Source: Cloacimonetes bacterium UBA5614 (GTDB taxonomy: Bacteria; Cloacimonadota; Cloacimonadia; Cloacimonadales; Cloacimonadaceae). Taken from it: 64,000 nucleotides of DNA. Position numbers and translations under genes: made by a program. This document shows positions 43,130-52,185 of this stretch, in pieces. The stretch is taken from assembly GCA_002424605.1 (NCBI GenBank), contig DIKQ01000011.1, positions 62,001 to 126,000 of the forward strand, in the 5' to 3' direction. Under the pieces are notes generated by a model. That model was not told where the DNA came from, did no database searches, and was given only the letters and a program-made list of their open reading frames with translations. Each line of letters opens with the position of its first letter. Within the stretch, counting starts at the first letter, position 1.

Positions 43130-44218
43130 TTAACTCCTGACCTGGACCAGCGCTCCGTCCTCTATGTTATCCGCCCCTGTGGTGACAATGCGGTCTCCTG
43201 CCTCCGCTCCTGACAGTATCAGCATGTTTTCCCCGATAATCCTGCCGGGGGTTATCTCCTTACGCACAACGATGTCATCCTGATTTACGGTGTAAATGTA
43301 ATAGCGGTCATATTCCCTGATGACGTTGTTGATGGAGGTGTAAAGCTGATTCCGGAAGACTCCGCTCAGGATTCGGGCAGAAGCCACCATGCCGGACTGA
43401 AGTCCCGCACTGTTCAGCAGCCGGATTTCCAGCGGATAATTTGCTGCGCCGGGCAGAGGACGCAGTCCCAAACCGCTGATTTGCCCTTTATGAATCTTGG
43501 GGTCGCCGTTGACTGTAATATCCGCTTCCTGTCCCTGTTTCAGCTTGCCTATCTGGGATTCACCCACGCCGGTTTTGATTACCAGGTTTCTGTTATCGGC
43601 GATATAGGCTATCTGGGTGCCGTAGCTGAGATATTGCCCTTCCGTGACCAGCAGGCGTGAGATGATGCCGGAAGCCGGAGCTGCCAGGAAAGAGTTATCA
43701 TAATTCCTGCGGGCAGCTTCCACCCCGGCAGTTGCTCCGTCCAGGGCTGCCTTTGCGCTTTTGAAAGCAGCTGCGTTACTGTTGTATTCCACTTCTGAGA
43801 TGAGTTTCTGCCGAAAGAGGTTTTCTGCAACCGTAAAATTGAGCCGGGCATTTTCAAAGCCGGATTCGGCTGATAACTTGGCAGCTTCCGCCTGGTCAAG
43901 CTGAATGCGGAACACCTCGTTATCGGTAATGCCGAGTCTTTCACCTTTTTCAATCCTGTCACCCAGCTTCTTGGTCAGACGGATTATGCGTCCTGTGGTT
44001 TCGCTCACCATCAGGATATCCCCGCTGCCTTCCAGTCTGCCGGAGACAGTGATGTGTTCAGGCAGGTCACGCGGCTGCAGCTCTTCCACCATTACGACCT
44101 GTCTTTCTTCATTTGCCGGATTGCCGTCTGCCGGACCCGAACCTTTTTTACAGCTCGCCAGGCCAGTCAGCAAGGCTGCTAAAGTCATTATAGCCAATAT
44201 CTTCATTATCCTGCTCAT
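43130..44218 (-). CDS. Membrane-fusion (adaptor) lipoprotein of the RND pump
   Basis: 362 residues from the ATG at 44218, which has AGGAG upstream; a longer frame to 44296 adds a residue run with no RBS and breaks the signal. The lipobox LTGLASC puts the lipid on Cys23. The barrel-sandwich halves are recognisable as HITVSGRLEGSGDILMVSET and FLAAPASGIISRLLVTEGQY. The alpha hairpin between them is AEAAKLSAESGFENARLNFT. VNGDPKIHKGQISGLGLRPL fits the beta-barrel domain. It links the RND pump to an outer-membrane duct. It is translated just ahead of the pump gene. Confidence 0.92.
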   Translation of the reverse strand: MSRIMKILAIMTLAALLTGLASCKKGSGPADGNPANEERQVVMVEELQPRDLPEHITVSGRLEGSGDILMVSETTGRIIRLTKKLGDRIEKGERLGITDNEVFRIQLDQAEAAKLSAESGFENARLNFTVAENLFRQKLISEVEYNSNAAAFKSAKAALDGATAGVEAARRNYDNSFLAAPASGIISRLLVTEGQYLSYGTQIAYIADNRNLVIKTGVGESQIGKLKQGQEADITVNGDPKIHKGQISGLGLRPLPGAANYPLEIRLLNSAGLQSGMVASARILSGVFRNQLYTSINNVIREYDRYYIYTVNQDDIVVRKEITPGRIIGENMLILSGAEAGDRIVTTGADNIEDGALVQVRS

Positions 44219-44361
44219 CGATACTCCTAATCCATACAAAAGCTTATACGGGCATAACCAACGGAAAAGTCTCCCTTTATGCAAGGAAACATTCATTTGT
44301 ATGTCATCTATTATTATAATGGAAAAAAAGTCAATTGCCCATTTGAAAATTCATATTTTAG

Positions 44362-44436
44362 CCCTGCCAGATACGGGAACAATACGTGAACAATACGAGG
44401 GCAAAGCTCCCGTATTGCTCACGTATCAAGCAGGGG
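44362..44436. repeat. Palindromic 11-nt-periodic intergenic element, copy I (GTGAACAA type)
   Basis: Bounded by CCCTGCCAGATAC and GTATCAAGCAGGG. Units are TACGGGAACAA, TACGTGAACAA, TACGAGGGCAA, AGCTCCCGTA, TTGCTCACGTA. The 11-nt period is plainest here. It lies just past the acyltransferase stop and upstream of the RND adaptor. Confidence 0.85.
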
Positions 44437-44438
44437 AG

Positions 44439-45209
44439 CTATTGGTGGAAAGTATCCAGCAGAAGGGCGTGGACTTTGTCGCAGAGCTGCTGGCGGTTGA
44501 CGGCGGGGTCAAAGGGAATGGGGCTGAGGACATTAACCTCCGCGTTGATTTTGTGTCCCAGCAGTTTGAAGAAATGGGGAACAAAAGACATCTCGCCATA
44601 CCAGCAGAGGATGTCACGCTCCGGCTGGGTTTCAAAAGGCTTGCCGTCCAGGGTTTGATACTTTACGCAGATGGGGAGAACAGGTTTTTGGGCAATGATT
44701 GAAGTCTGGAAAAGGGATTTGCGGAATTCACGGATGGTTTCGCCGGTGGTGCTGGTGCCTTCCGGGAAGAGGACGACATTAAAGCCGGCAGTCAGGGCAG
44801 CGGCAAAGTTGCGAATTTCCTGGGGCAGTGAGGTGTGTTTCTTGCGGTTGGTGAAGAGAGAACCGCCGATGCGGGTAACGTCACCCAGAAATGGACTGGC
44901 AGCCATTTCCACCGAAGTGATGAACACCAGGGGATGGCAGGAAGCCAGCACCAGGATGTCCACATAGGAAACATGGTTGGCAATAACCAGGTGGTTTTCG
45001 CTTGCGAGTGACAAGAGGTTTTCGGGGTGATTGACCTTAACTTTTATCCCAAATGCCTTCAGCATCTGACGGCTGATATAGGAAGTGTTTATAGCAAGGG
45101 CAATGCGTTGCCTGACGGGGTCTTTGACGGTCAGCTTGAACAGCCAGCCCCGGATAAAGAAGATTGCCATCCAGAAAGAGATTCCCAGAAATCCGGTGAC
45201 TTTTGCCAT
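44439..45209 (-). CDS. 1-acyl-sn-glycerol-3-phosphate / lyso-ornithine lipid acyltransferase-like (PlsC family)
   Basis: 256 residues. One N-terminal membrane segment precedes the PlsC core with NHVSYVD at 78-84 (His79, Asp84, catalytic dyad) and FPEGTST at 148-154 (substrate phosphate/headgroup site). Between them is GGSLFTNRKKH. It transfers an acyl chain to a lysolipid. The gene directly upstream is a GNAT-type N-acyltransferase of the OlsB family, so this one may complete an aminolipid (OlsA role) instead of phosphatidic acid. The 30-nt gap and common direction support the pair. Confidence 0.85.
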   Translation of the reverse strand: MAKVTGFLGISFWMAIFFIRGWLFKLTVKDPVRQRIALAINTSYISRQMLKAFGIKVKVNHPENLLSLASENHLVIANHVSYVDILVLASCHPLVFITSVEMAASPFLGDVTRIGGSLFTNRKKHTSLPQEIRNFAAALTAGFNVVLFPEGTSTTGETIREFRKSLFQTSIIAQKPVLPICVKYQTLDGKPFETQPERDILCWYGEMSFVPHFFKLLGHKINAEVNVLSPIPFDPAVNRQQLCDKVHALLLDTFHQ

Positions 45210-45239
45210 AAACCTACTGGTTATCCCGTCCTGAAAAAA

Positions 45240-46109
45240 TCAGCCTTGCTTGGGCGGTTCGGCTTGTTTCAGTTTCCTGGTATATTGTGCCCTGATTTCC
45301 GTTACATCCAGCAGGGTGAGAAAATCTATGCAGCGGAAGCTTTTATCGAGGGCAGGCCTGCCGCAGACCTTGGCGCCCACTTTCAGGTAGGATTGGAGCA
45401 GAGTGGGGATTTTGTCCAGAATCACAGATGTATCAATATCTCCGTGATGATGGGGATGCTTTTTCAGGTGACGGCGCAGTCCGTGAACGCTGAACCGGGT
45501 GCGTGGACGTACCTTGTGCTCCTCTGAAACGTGATTCTGCTGTTTGAGATAGTAATAAATGCTCTTGATTTCTTCCTTGTCCATAGTCTTGATACTGGAA
45601 CAGCCGAACATATATTTGGTGTCGCTGGCAAGCATGTAGGCATGGATTCCTTCCCAAAGCAGGGAGATGGTTACACCGTTCCGGTAGTCTGGATGCACGC
45701 AGGCGCGTCCCAGTTCCAGTTTGTTGCCCGGCAGCTTGCGGATGTGCTTCATATGGAATTCAGTGGCAGTGTACCACTTACGGGTGTGCAGGGAAGACTG
45801 CATGCGGTATGTGCCTATCAGTTTGTTGTTTCTCTTGTCTATGATGAGGAGGTGGTCGCAGCGGCGGTCAAAGTGGTCAATGTCCAGGCCGGACTTCTTT
45901 TTCTTGTGCAAAAGCTCCTCAATGAACACATCATGCCTCAGCCTGAGAGCTTCAGAGAGCTCAATGGCATTATCGGCAGTCTTGATGATAAAGTTCTTTT
46001 TGTCAACGTATATGGGGATTTTGGGCGTATAATTCCTAATGTTGTTGCGGGATAAAGCCCCGGTCATTATTTTGATGGGATTAATCCTTTTTTTCGTTTT
46101 CTGTTCCAA
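45240..46109 (-). CDS. GNAT-fold N-acyltransferase, OlsB-like
   Basis: 289 residues. The central domain is the acetyltransferase-like fold of the OlsB/hemolysin class: IELSEALRLRHDVFIEELLH, LLIIDKRNNKLIGTYRM, ELGRACVHPDYRNG with the conserved R-x(5)-H-P-x-Y-R region, and MFGCSSIKTMDKEE. OlsB adds a 3-hydroxy-acyl chain from ACP to the alpha amine of ornithine. Other members of this family acylate other amino acids or homoserine, so the amino acid is open. A PlsC-type gene follows, as in olsBA loci. A TTGACA on the minus strand at 46170-46165, 16-bp spacer, TCGTAT may be its promoter. Confidence 0.8.
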   Translation of the reverse strand: MEQKTKKRINPIKIMTGALSRNNIRNYTPKIPIYVDKKNFIIKTADNAIELSEALRLRHDVFIEELLHKKKKSGLDIDHFDRRCDHLLIIDKRNNKLIGTYRMQSSLHTRKWYTATEFHMKHIRKLPGNKLELGRACVHPDYRNGVTISLLWEGIHAYMLASDTKYMFGCSSIKTMDKEEIKSIYYYLKQQNHVSEEHKVRPRTRFSVHGLRRHLKKHPHHHGDIDTSVILDKIPTLLQSYLKVGAKVCGRPALDKSFRCIDFLTLLDVTEIRAQYTRKLKQAEPPKQG

Positions 46110-46196
46110 AGTCTCTACTCCTGTGCGAATAAGTATTTTTCCATACGAAGTATAATCCCAAATCTGTCAAGACGCAAGATTTAATCTCATTTCAGC

Positions 46197-48926
46197 TTAT
46201 TTCAGTTTCAATGTCTTGGCTGTATTGCTGCGGGTTCTGTCTGAAATCCGGACCAGATAGATTCCGGCTGCAGTTTGCATATTATTGGTGTCCCTGCCGT
46301 TCCAGTTCCAGCTAACGGTGCCGTTTTTGGGGGTAAGCCGGACAGACTGCACCTGCTGTCCCTTGATGTTGTAGATGCTGAGGGATACAGGGGTTTCAGA
46401 TTTGGCAGTGACAGCCAGGCTGCCGCTGAACGGATTGGGAGCAAGGGAGATGCTCATCGCCATAGGTATCGAAACATCATCATCAACAGAAACCGGAGCT
46501 GTGTGATAGACATCCAGGGTGTCAAGAATGATGGCAAGGAAATCCTTGTATTCATAGGTGTCGGAAATTACTCCGCCGAGATTGAACGAACTGCTGATGG
46601 TGCGGCTTTCCCCTACTCTGTTCCAGATGCCGATATGATGATTAGGATATATTGTATTATAAGTGTTATACATTGCCACTGCATTATTCCCTACTGCGGT
46701 AAGTGGTAATGAATACATGTTTGGGTTAACATCATAATCCCATATATAGTCAGTTCCTTGCTCATTATAGCATAACTGCTCAATATGGGCTATAGTCGAA
46801 TAGGGTGCAGATGTTCCGAACCTTACGAAGAGTGAATCCATTCCATCCCAATTACACCAGCCCTCCATATAAACTTTACCTCCCTGTTGCATATAAGAAA
46901 GCAGGTAATCGTATTCATAAGTTCCGGGCTGTAGGTCGTAGTGTTCTCCATATACTCCGAACAGGCAAAACACGGCGTCAAACTGGTCAAGGTAGTTATA
47001 GGTGTCTATCAGATGCTTTGTATAGACCACATTGAAGGGAGCCAGGTCATACAGACCGTTGATAATGGTGTTCCCGGTGTCTCCGGCGGGTTCCCAGACA
47101 AGGATGGATGCCTCCGGGGCAGTGGTTTGGGAGGGATATCCCACAGCAGGGTCGCCATACATCAGATAGGTGTAAACGTTCTGAAGCTCAGGCCAGATGA
47201 TGCCGCCTGAGTCAATCGGGTCTCCGAACAGGCAATATTGGGTGTGGAGCCAGTTGGCATAGCCGTGAGCTTCACCGGCGGTCATTCCATGCAGGGCGAA
47301 GTTTTCCAGGAAGTGGTAGTTGTAGGAACTGAGTCCGCCCCAACCGGGATTTTCCCAGCCGATTTTGTACCAGCCGTTACGGGTGGCGGCGATGGCTGCC
47401 ACGGCTTTTTTGCGGATAAGGGTCTCGCCCAAAGAGGGTTCGTCATAGTCAATCATGCCGTTCTGGCAGGAGGCGCAGAAATAAACTGAGCCATCCTGAT
47501 TGCTGACGTTGTCAAAAGTATCCACACCGACCAGATTGTACCAGGTCAGTTCGTTGTAATTGGGGATGTTGTTGCCGTTGTAGTCGTTAATCCAGACCTT
47601 GCGGGCGGAATGAACCGGGCTGCCGTGCGCGCTCCAGCTTACGATGCCCCAGCTTTCAGTATTTACCAGCATGGTCAGGTTGGCGGAGGTGAGGGGATAA
47701 TCGCTGGGATAAGAGGGCTGGATGCCTGATTGTTCATATAAAGTGGTGGTCTGGTAATCACGCAGGACGGTATCCTTACTGTATTCCATGAAAGTAGCGC
47801 CGTCAGTCCGTTCAAATTCAGGTTCCTCATTGGCATAGTTCAGCATGGCTGCAGGCAGCAGGGCCTTTTTCTTCCAGGGCAGGTCTGTACTGTCATAGCT
47901 GACAATCCTGGCGCAGATTTGCGATACTGCGGTGGCGTCGTTCCAGGCAATCCTGCCTACCATCAGTTCGGGAGTGTAGTCCATTCCTGTGTCATATTCT
48001 CCCAGCCGGTTGTCGTTATCGCTGTCAAAGTCTGAGCTTAAATCACTGTAATAAAAGTCGGAAGGGATTTGCTCGCTGCCGTTGGGCTCGGGAATAAGCT
48101 GGGCAATCGGCACCACGTCAATGTCACCGATGAGTAAAAGATAAGTAAATGGAGCCATGTCATACTCGGCTTTCAGGAAGTTGCGCAGTTTCTCGGCAGG
48201 AGTGGAGCCACCCCAGTTGGTAAGCACCTGGTTAATGTCGGCAAAAGAGGTGACCAGTCCCTGGCCCTGGCGGAAGGTGACAAGCTGCTGGGCAGCATTG
48301 TACAATGCCGGCGTGGTAACGATCAGGTAATCGTATGTTCTGAAATCCGTAGCGGGATACCATCTGTCCAGAACCTCTGCATTGGCAAAAGACCGGTCTC
48401 TTCTCAGCAGTTTGGGAACGGCAGCTCTCTCTAATGGCTCCCTTTCGCTGGTGCTGTAACTGATTGAAATATTAACCTGTTCGGCTACTTTATATTTTCC
48501 CGATGCCTTGTCATAAAGGGCAGGGACAAATGCAAACCTGGCAAACCGCACATCACCCCATCGGCCGATTCCCTGGTAAATCATGTGTTCCGTTGGTTGC
48601 AGGACAGGTTCGGAGCGTAAGTACCTTTCTTCATTGTAATAGGGAGTATTCAGGCTGGGCTGGCCTGCAGATAAGTCACGGATGGTTGAAACGCTGAAAG
48701 TGGGCGTTGCATCAGTTGCATTGGAAGGTAAAATCACATTAACAGTCCTGACAGGAAGCTGGTAGCTGCCGGGTGCGGTGGTATAAACCCAGCCGCTTTC
48801 AGGCTGGAGATCAAAGCGATTGGCATCTTTATCAAAGTCTATCCCGTCAGCCCGGACGGATAGGCTGATTACTGCGCAGAACAGGAACGCAGGCAAAAGG
48901 AACGCGATGAGGCATAAGTATTTCAT
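46197..48926 (-). CDS. Secreted C25 (gingipain-like) peptidase with sorting domain
   Basis: 909 residues. A signal peptide (MKYLCLIAFLLPAFLFCAVI) and a propeptide of about 170 residues precede the catalytic domain (about 195-640). The dyad is His434 (SWSAHGSPVHS) and one of Cys484/Cys487 (VYFCASCQNG), followed by EPSLGETLIRKKAVAAIAAT. A further domain (about 650-820) resembles a Gly/Asp-rich beta fold. The sorting domain opens LAPNPFSGSLAVTAKSETPV and ends with KTLKLK. It is a second C25 member besides the one at 24.3 kb; the two differ in length and in C-terminal modules. Probably an extracellular peptidase that supplies amino acids. Confidence 0.88.
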   Translation of the reverse strand: MKYLCLIAFLLPAFLFCAVISLSVRADGIDFDKDANRFDLQPESGWVYTTAPGSYQLPVRTVNVILPSNATDATPTFSVSTIRDLSAGQPSLNTPYYNEERYLRSEPVLQPTEHMIYQGIGRWGDVRFARFAFVPALYDKASGKYKVAEQVNISISYSTSEREPLERAAVPKLLRRDRSFANAEVLDRWYPATDFRTYDYLIVTTPALYNAAQQLVTFRQGQGLVTSFADINQVLTNWGGSTPAEKLRNFLKAEYDMAPFTYLLLIGDIDVVPIAQLIPEPNGSEQIPSDFYYSDLSSDFDSDNDNRLGEYDTGMDYTPELMVGRIAWNDATAVSQICARIVSYDSTDLPWKKKALLPAAMLNYANEEPEFERTDGATFMEYSKDTVLRDYQTTTLYEQSGIQPSYPSDYPLTSANLTMLVNTESWGIVSWSAHGSPVHSARKVWINDYNGNNIPNYNELTWYNLVGVDTFDNVSNQDGSVYFCASCQNGMIDYDEPSLGETLIRKKAVAAIAATRNGWYKIGWENPGWGGLSSYNYHFLENFALHGMTAGEAHGYANWLHTQYCLFGDPIDSGGIIWPELQNVYTYLMYGDPAVGYPSQTTAPEASILVWEPAGDTGNTIINGLYDLAPFNVVYTKHLIDTYNYLDQFDAVFCLFGVYGEHYDLQPGTYEYDYLLSYMQQGGKVYMEGWCNWDGMDSLFVRFGTSAPYSTIAHIEQLCYNEQGTDYIWDYDVNPNMYSLPLTAVGNNAVAMYNTYNTIYPNHHIGIWNRVGESRTISSSFNLGGVISDTYEYKDFLAIILDTLDVYHTAPVSVDDDVSIPMAMSISLAPNPFSGSLAVTAKSETPVSLSIYNIKGQQVQSVRLTPKNGTVSWNWNGRDTNNMQTAAGIYLVRISDRTRSNTAKTLKLK

Positions 48927-48985
48927 TCTGAACCTCTTTTGGGTATTCTATCTGGCTATAATTTAAGCAATTCGCATTCCCTATA

Positions 48986-50188
48986 TCAGGAAATGCCGTT
49001 TTCCAGCAGAAGCTGACGGATTTGCATCTGCTGCTGTTTAAAGCGTACCATCTGCTTATCGTTGAGCTTTTCTGCACCCACCATTCTCAGGTTGGTTGGA
49101 TTAATGTAGGTCTTTCCCTTGATAAGGCCGAAGTGCAGGTGTGCTCCAGTAGATTTGCCTGTGCTGCCTACCCTGCCGATAATCTGTCCGCGTCTAACGG
49201 ACTGACCGGATTTTACTCCGATAGAGCTAAGGTGGGCATACTGGGTGGAAAGACCGCTGGGATGTTTGATGACGATACACTTTCCGTATCCTCCGTTCCA
49301 GCCGGCGGAAGAGACAGTTCCGTTGGCAACTGCAAAGACCGGAGTACCGTGGCTTGCCTTGTAATCGATGCCCTGATGCATAGCCCAGCCGCCATAGACG
49401 GGGTCAATGCGCCTGCCGAACTTAGACCTCACATGTATTCTGCTCAGGGGGAAGCCGACTCCGCTGTTGTTATTACTCTTGCCTTCCAGGTTATAAAGGC
49501 CGTTCAGGGTGGATTTGTCGTCGTCTTCCTGATAGCGGAACATCTCGTGTTTGCCTGTCAGCCTGCCTTCGTAGGAAACATACATTATTTTGGATCTGGG
49601 CAGGCGGATGGAACCCAGATACCTTTCCTCCAGCAACACCAGGAATTTGTCCCCATTACGTGCGTCCTTCTGGAAATTTATCTCGCCTTCCATCCCGTTG
49701 TTGATATGCTGTTTTTCCGCTGCAGTCAAACCCATAGCGAGCAATGATTTATCAAGGGTTGAGTCCAAAGTTCCTTTAATCAGGCGTGTTTCAGTCCTGA
49801 CCGGCAGTTTTACCAGGCTATATCTCAGGGAATCATTCTGCAGGTAAAAGTGATGCTGCTCGTCAATTTCCTGTATGTAGATAAGCTTCTCAATCCTTCT
49901 GTTATCCGGCGTCAGGATATATTTCAGGGTGTCGCCGGGCTGGATGGTTGTTACGTCGATGTTCTCACCAAAATGTACGGCAAACAGACCGATTTCCTGC
50001 ATGGGGAGCTCAGAATTGCCCAGCACCGAATAAAGACTGCCTCCGGCGGGTATGGTGGTTATAGTCCAATTAGCAAGGGTATCTGCTGCCTCCGGCCTGC
50101 TTCCAGTCTTGTAAAAACAGGTAAGGATGGAGAACAACACGATGGTAACAATTATGATGATGAGTAATATCTTTTTGCCAAAATGCAT
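48986..50188 (-). CDS. Membrane-anchored M23 murein endopeptidase (LysM-like linker)
   Basis: 400 residues. An N-terminal membrane anchor (LLIIIIVTIVLFSILTCFY) is followed by an N-terminal OapA/CsgM-like region and the M23 core (about 245-360), with zinc ligands His271 and Asp275 (HQGID) and the catalytic pair His350/His352 (HLHFG). RIDPVYGGWAMHQGIDYKAS and QYAHLSSIGVKSGQ are typical. It cleaves peptidoglycan cross-bridges. Its ATG shares one base with the stop of the upstream CDF gene (TGATG read on the minus strand), which is unusual coupling between a metal exporter and a zinc peptidase. Confidence 0.92.
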   Translation of the reverse strand: MHFGKKILLIIIIVTIVLFSILTCFYKTGSRPEAADTLANWTITTIPAGGSLYSVLGNSELPMQEIGLFAVHFGENIDVTTIQPGDTLKYILTPDNRRIEKLIYIQEIDEQHHFYLQNDSLRYSLVKLPVRTETRLIKGTLDSTLDKSLLAMGLTAAEKQHINNGMEGEINFQKDARNGDKFLVLLEERYLGSIRLPRSKIMYVSYEGRLTGKHEMFRYQEDDDKSTLNGLYNLEGKSNNNSGVGFPLSRIHVRSKFGRRIDPVYGGWAMHQGIDYKASHGTPVFAVANGTVSSAGWNGGYGKCIVIKHPSGLSTQYAHLSSIGVKSGQSVRRGQIIGRVGSTGKSTGAHLHFGLIKGKTYINPTNLRMVGAEKLNDKQMVRFKQQQMQIRQLLLENGIS

Positions 50189-51096
50189 CAGTCTTCCTTA
50201 TCAAGGCAGTATTCAACGGGGTGGTAATGGACATGAACCTTCTTGAGTGAAACCGAGTATGCCTCCATAAGAGCTGCCTCAACCCTGTCAGCGATTTCAT
50301 GGCCCTGTTGAATGGTCAGGTTTCCGTCCACTCCGATTTCCACATTGATGGTAAAAAAAGGCCCGAATCTGTGCATACCTATCAAATCAACGTGTTTCAC
50401 GCCCTGCACCTGTCCCGCCTTGTTACTGAGTTCATCCCGGAAAGATAAATCCGGAAAGGCGTCCATCAGTTCTGAAGACGAATCCATTATTATACTGATT
50501 CCGGTTTTAAGGATAAAGATGGAGACGATTGCTCCTGCCAGCGGGTCCATCCATAAAAATCCCATTCTACCGCCGATGACGCCTACCACCACGCTGACAG
50601 ATGCCATGATATCGTTCAGGTGGTCATTTGCCAAGGCTCTCAGGGTAGGATTTTGTGTCTGTTTCTGGCTTTTTCTGGTGTAAGTGAAAAGATAGATTTT
50701 CAGGACAAAGGTCAGCAGGGCAGCCACCAGCGCAAAGATGGAAACGGTATACTCCGCCTTGGTCTTGGACAAAAGCTCGTACATGGAGTTGATTGCGCCC
50801 CAAAATATTGCCACCCCTGTGGTTAGAATAAAAGCGCCGATTACGATGGACGAGATAGATTCCAGTTGCCTGTGTCCATAGGGGTGTTCAGCGTCCGCCG
50901 GTTTGCTGGCTTGCTTGGAAAGGATTTTTACCGCCACGTAATAAACCACATCTGAAGTACTGTTTATACCGTCAGCCAGAAGGGCGGAACTGTGTCCGAA
51001 AATCCCGATCAAGGTTTTTACCAAGGCGAGGAAGATATTGGTCCCAAGCCCCAGGTTGATAGTTTTATTGGTTTTCTTATCTCTATCTTGCATCAC
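50188..51096 (-). CDS. Cation diffusion facilitator family metal transporter
   Basis: 302 residues with about six membrane helices followed by a cytoplasmic alpha/beta domain. Metal-site features are LLADGINSTSDVVYY (Asp-x3-Asp-type in TM2) and HPYGHRQLESIS after it. TM5 carries NDHLNDIMASVSVVVGVIG, a second HxxxD site. The C-terminal domain ends with QGHEIADRVEAALMEAYSVS and HVHYHPVEYC. It exports Zn, Fe or Mn by proton antiport; the HxxxD pattern is common in Zn/Cd members. It is followed by the M23 gene with a one-base overlap, and preceded by the P-loop gene. Confidence 0.93.
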   Translation of the reverse strand: MMQDRDKKTNKTINLGLGTNIFLALVKTLIGIFGHSSALLADGINSTSDVVYYVAVKILSKQASKPADAEHPYGHRQLESISSIVIGAFILTTGVAIFWGAINSMYELLSKTKAEYTVSIFALVAALLTFVLKIYLFTYTRKSQKQTQNPTLRALANDHLNDIMASVSVVVGVIGGRMGFLWMDPLAGAIVSIFILKTGISIIMDSSSELMDAFPDLSFRDELSNKAGQVQGVKHVDLIGMHRFGPFFTINVEIGVDGNLTIQQGHEIADRVEAALMEAYSVSLKKVHVHYHPVEYCLDKED

Positions 51097-51124
51097 TTAT
51101 CCTTTGCGGAATACAAGCAATTTT

Positions 51125-52126
51125 TCAGCCTTCCCTGACATCAATTATGGGCAGGGCCGGAAAATGGTCCCGTATAAAGCATCTCAACACGTTGCTGTCT
51201 ATATGGTTACCACTGACCGACCAGCTGTTAACTGCAACTGCCACTATTCTGTAAGGATGCAGGCAGGTGGTTTTGTGATTTGCTGTCAGATGCTCCAGAT
51301 TGGACTTTCTTAAATGCAGGTTCAGCGGATGCCTGACAACGATTTCCCTGATTTCCTTCAGGGCAGGTTTGAGGCTGTTGTAAACACTATCGGTCAAAGC
51401 GCCGGGAAGATAAAGTCTGCTTACTTCTTGCTCAGCTATGAGTTGCGATAAATCCTGCTCAAAACCCAGCAAGGACTGTTGGTCTGTTGACTGCCATCCT
51501 TTACTGGAACAGACAGCTATGTTCTGGTTCAACGCTTTGTTTCCGGCAGCACGGTATGGCTTAATCCCAGCCAGGCAAATCTGTCTTTCCAGTTCTGAGT
51601 TTATCTTCTCCAGATTGCCGAAACTGCCTCCCACCACCAGAAAGACCCCGTTAATGTCGGGACTCATGGCAACGGACTTGCGGTCCAGTGAGCCATCAAT
51701 AAAAACGATATCAGCGCCTTTTTGCAGCATGATGCGGGCAGTCTCCATCTGGGCGGAGACATTGGCAGGACCGGTGATTTCCGTTTCAATATCCCTGAGC
51801 GCTTTTACCAGCCAGAGTTGCTGTCCTCCTGCCTGAAACCGCAGTTTTTCCATGACCTGGACAGCTGTGCCCAGTTTATCGACAACGCCGAATGAGGTTG
51901 TAAACAGGGTATTGGCAGACAGCATCAGAGGCGGTTTGGGATTGCCAAAGACCACATCCCTTTCTTCCCCGTCCCTGCCGGTGGTCAGCACTCCTGCCGT
52001 CTTATCCTGCAGATATGCCAGCAAACTGTTCAGCAGGGAGGTTTTACCGCTGTTCTTGCTGATTCCCGCAATAGCGTAAATGCCGTTTGCAAGTCCGGAA
52101 ATCTGTTTTAAAGGCATGGTCTTCAT
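51125..52126 (-). CDS. P-loop NTPase adjacent to lysine aminomutase genes
   Basis: 333 residues from ATG 52126; the frame extends to a TTG at 52159, but that start lies in the tail of a hairpin and lacks an RBS. The first 30 residues include IAGISKNSGKTSLLNSLLAY, with Walker A GISKNSGKT. Further on are ADIVFIDGSLDRKSVAMSPD, a likely Walker B/switch, and VVGGSFGNLEKINSELERQI. I do not recognise a named family. Lysine-fermentation loci commonly carry unassigned genes (kamB/kamC) next to kamA, and B12 and PLP aminomutases need reactivation, so a repair or maturation role is a reasonable guess only. Confidence 0.7.
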   Translation of the reverse strand: MKTMPLKQISGLANGIYAIAGISKNSGKTSLLNSLLAYLQDKTAGVLTTGRDGEERDVVFGNPKPPLMLSANTLFTTSFGVVDKLGTAVQVMEKLRFQAGGQQLWLVKALRDIETEITGPANVSAQMETARIMLQKGADIVFIDGSLDRKSVAMSPDINGVFLVVGGSFGNLEKINSELERQICLAGIKPYRAAGNKALNQNIAVCSSKGWQSTDQQSLLGFEQDLSQLIAEQEVSRLYLPGALTDSVYNSLKPALKEIREIVVRHPLNLHLRKSNLEHLTANHKTTCLHPYRIVAVAVNSWSVSGNHIDSNVLRCFIRDHFPALPIIDVREG

Positions 52127-52148
52127 ATTTTGCTGATTCTTTGCCGCA

Positions 52149-52182
52149 TAAGAAGACAAATGCCGGTCTTGAGACCGGCATT
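52149..52182 (-). terminator. Hairpin between kamA and the P-loop gene
   Basis: AATGCCGGTCT, loop TG, AGACCGGCATT (52159-52182), an 11-bp perfect stem starting 3 nt after the kamA stop. On the minus strand it is followed by TTGTCTTCTT. It probably limits transcription from kdd-kamA into the genes below. Confidence 0.75.
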
Positions 52183-52185
52183 CAT

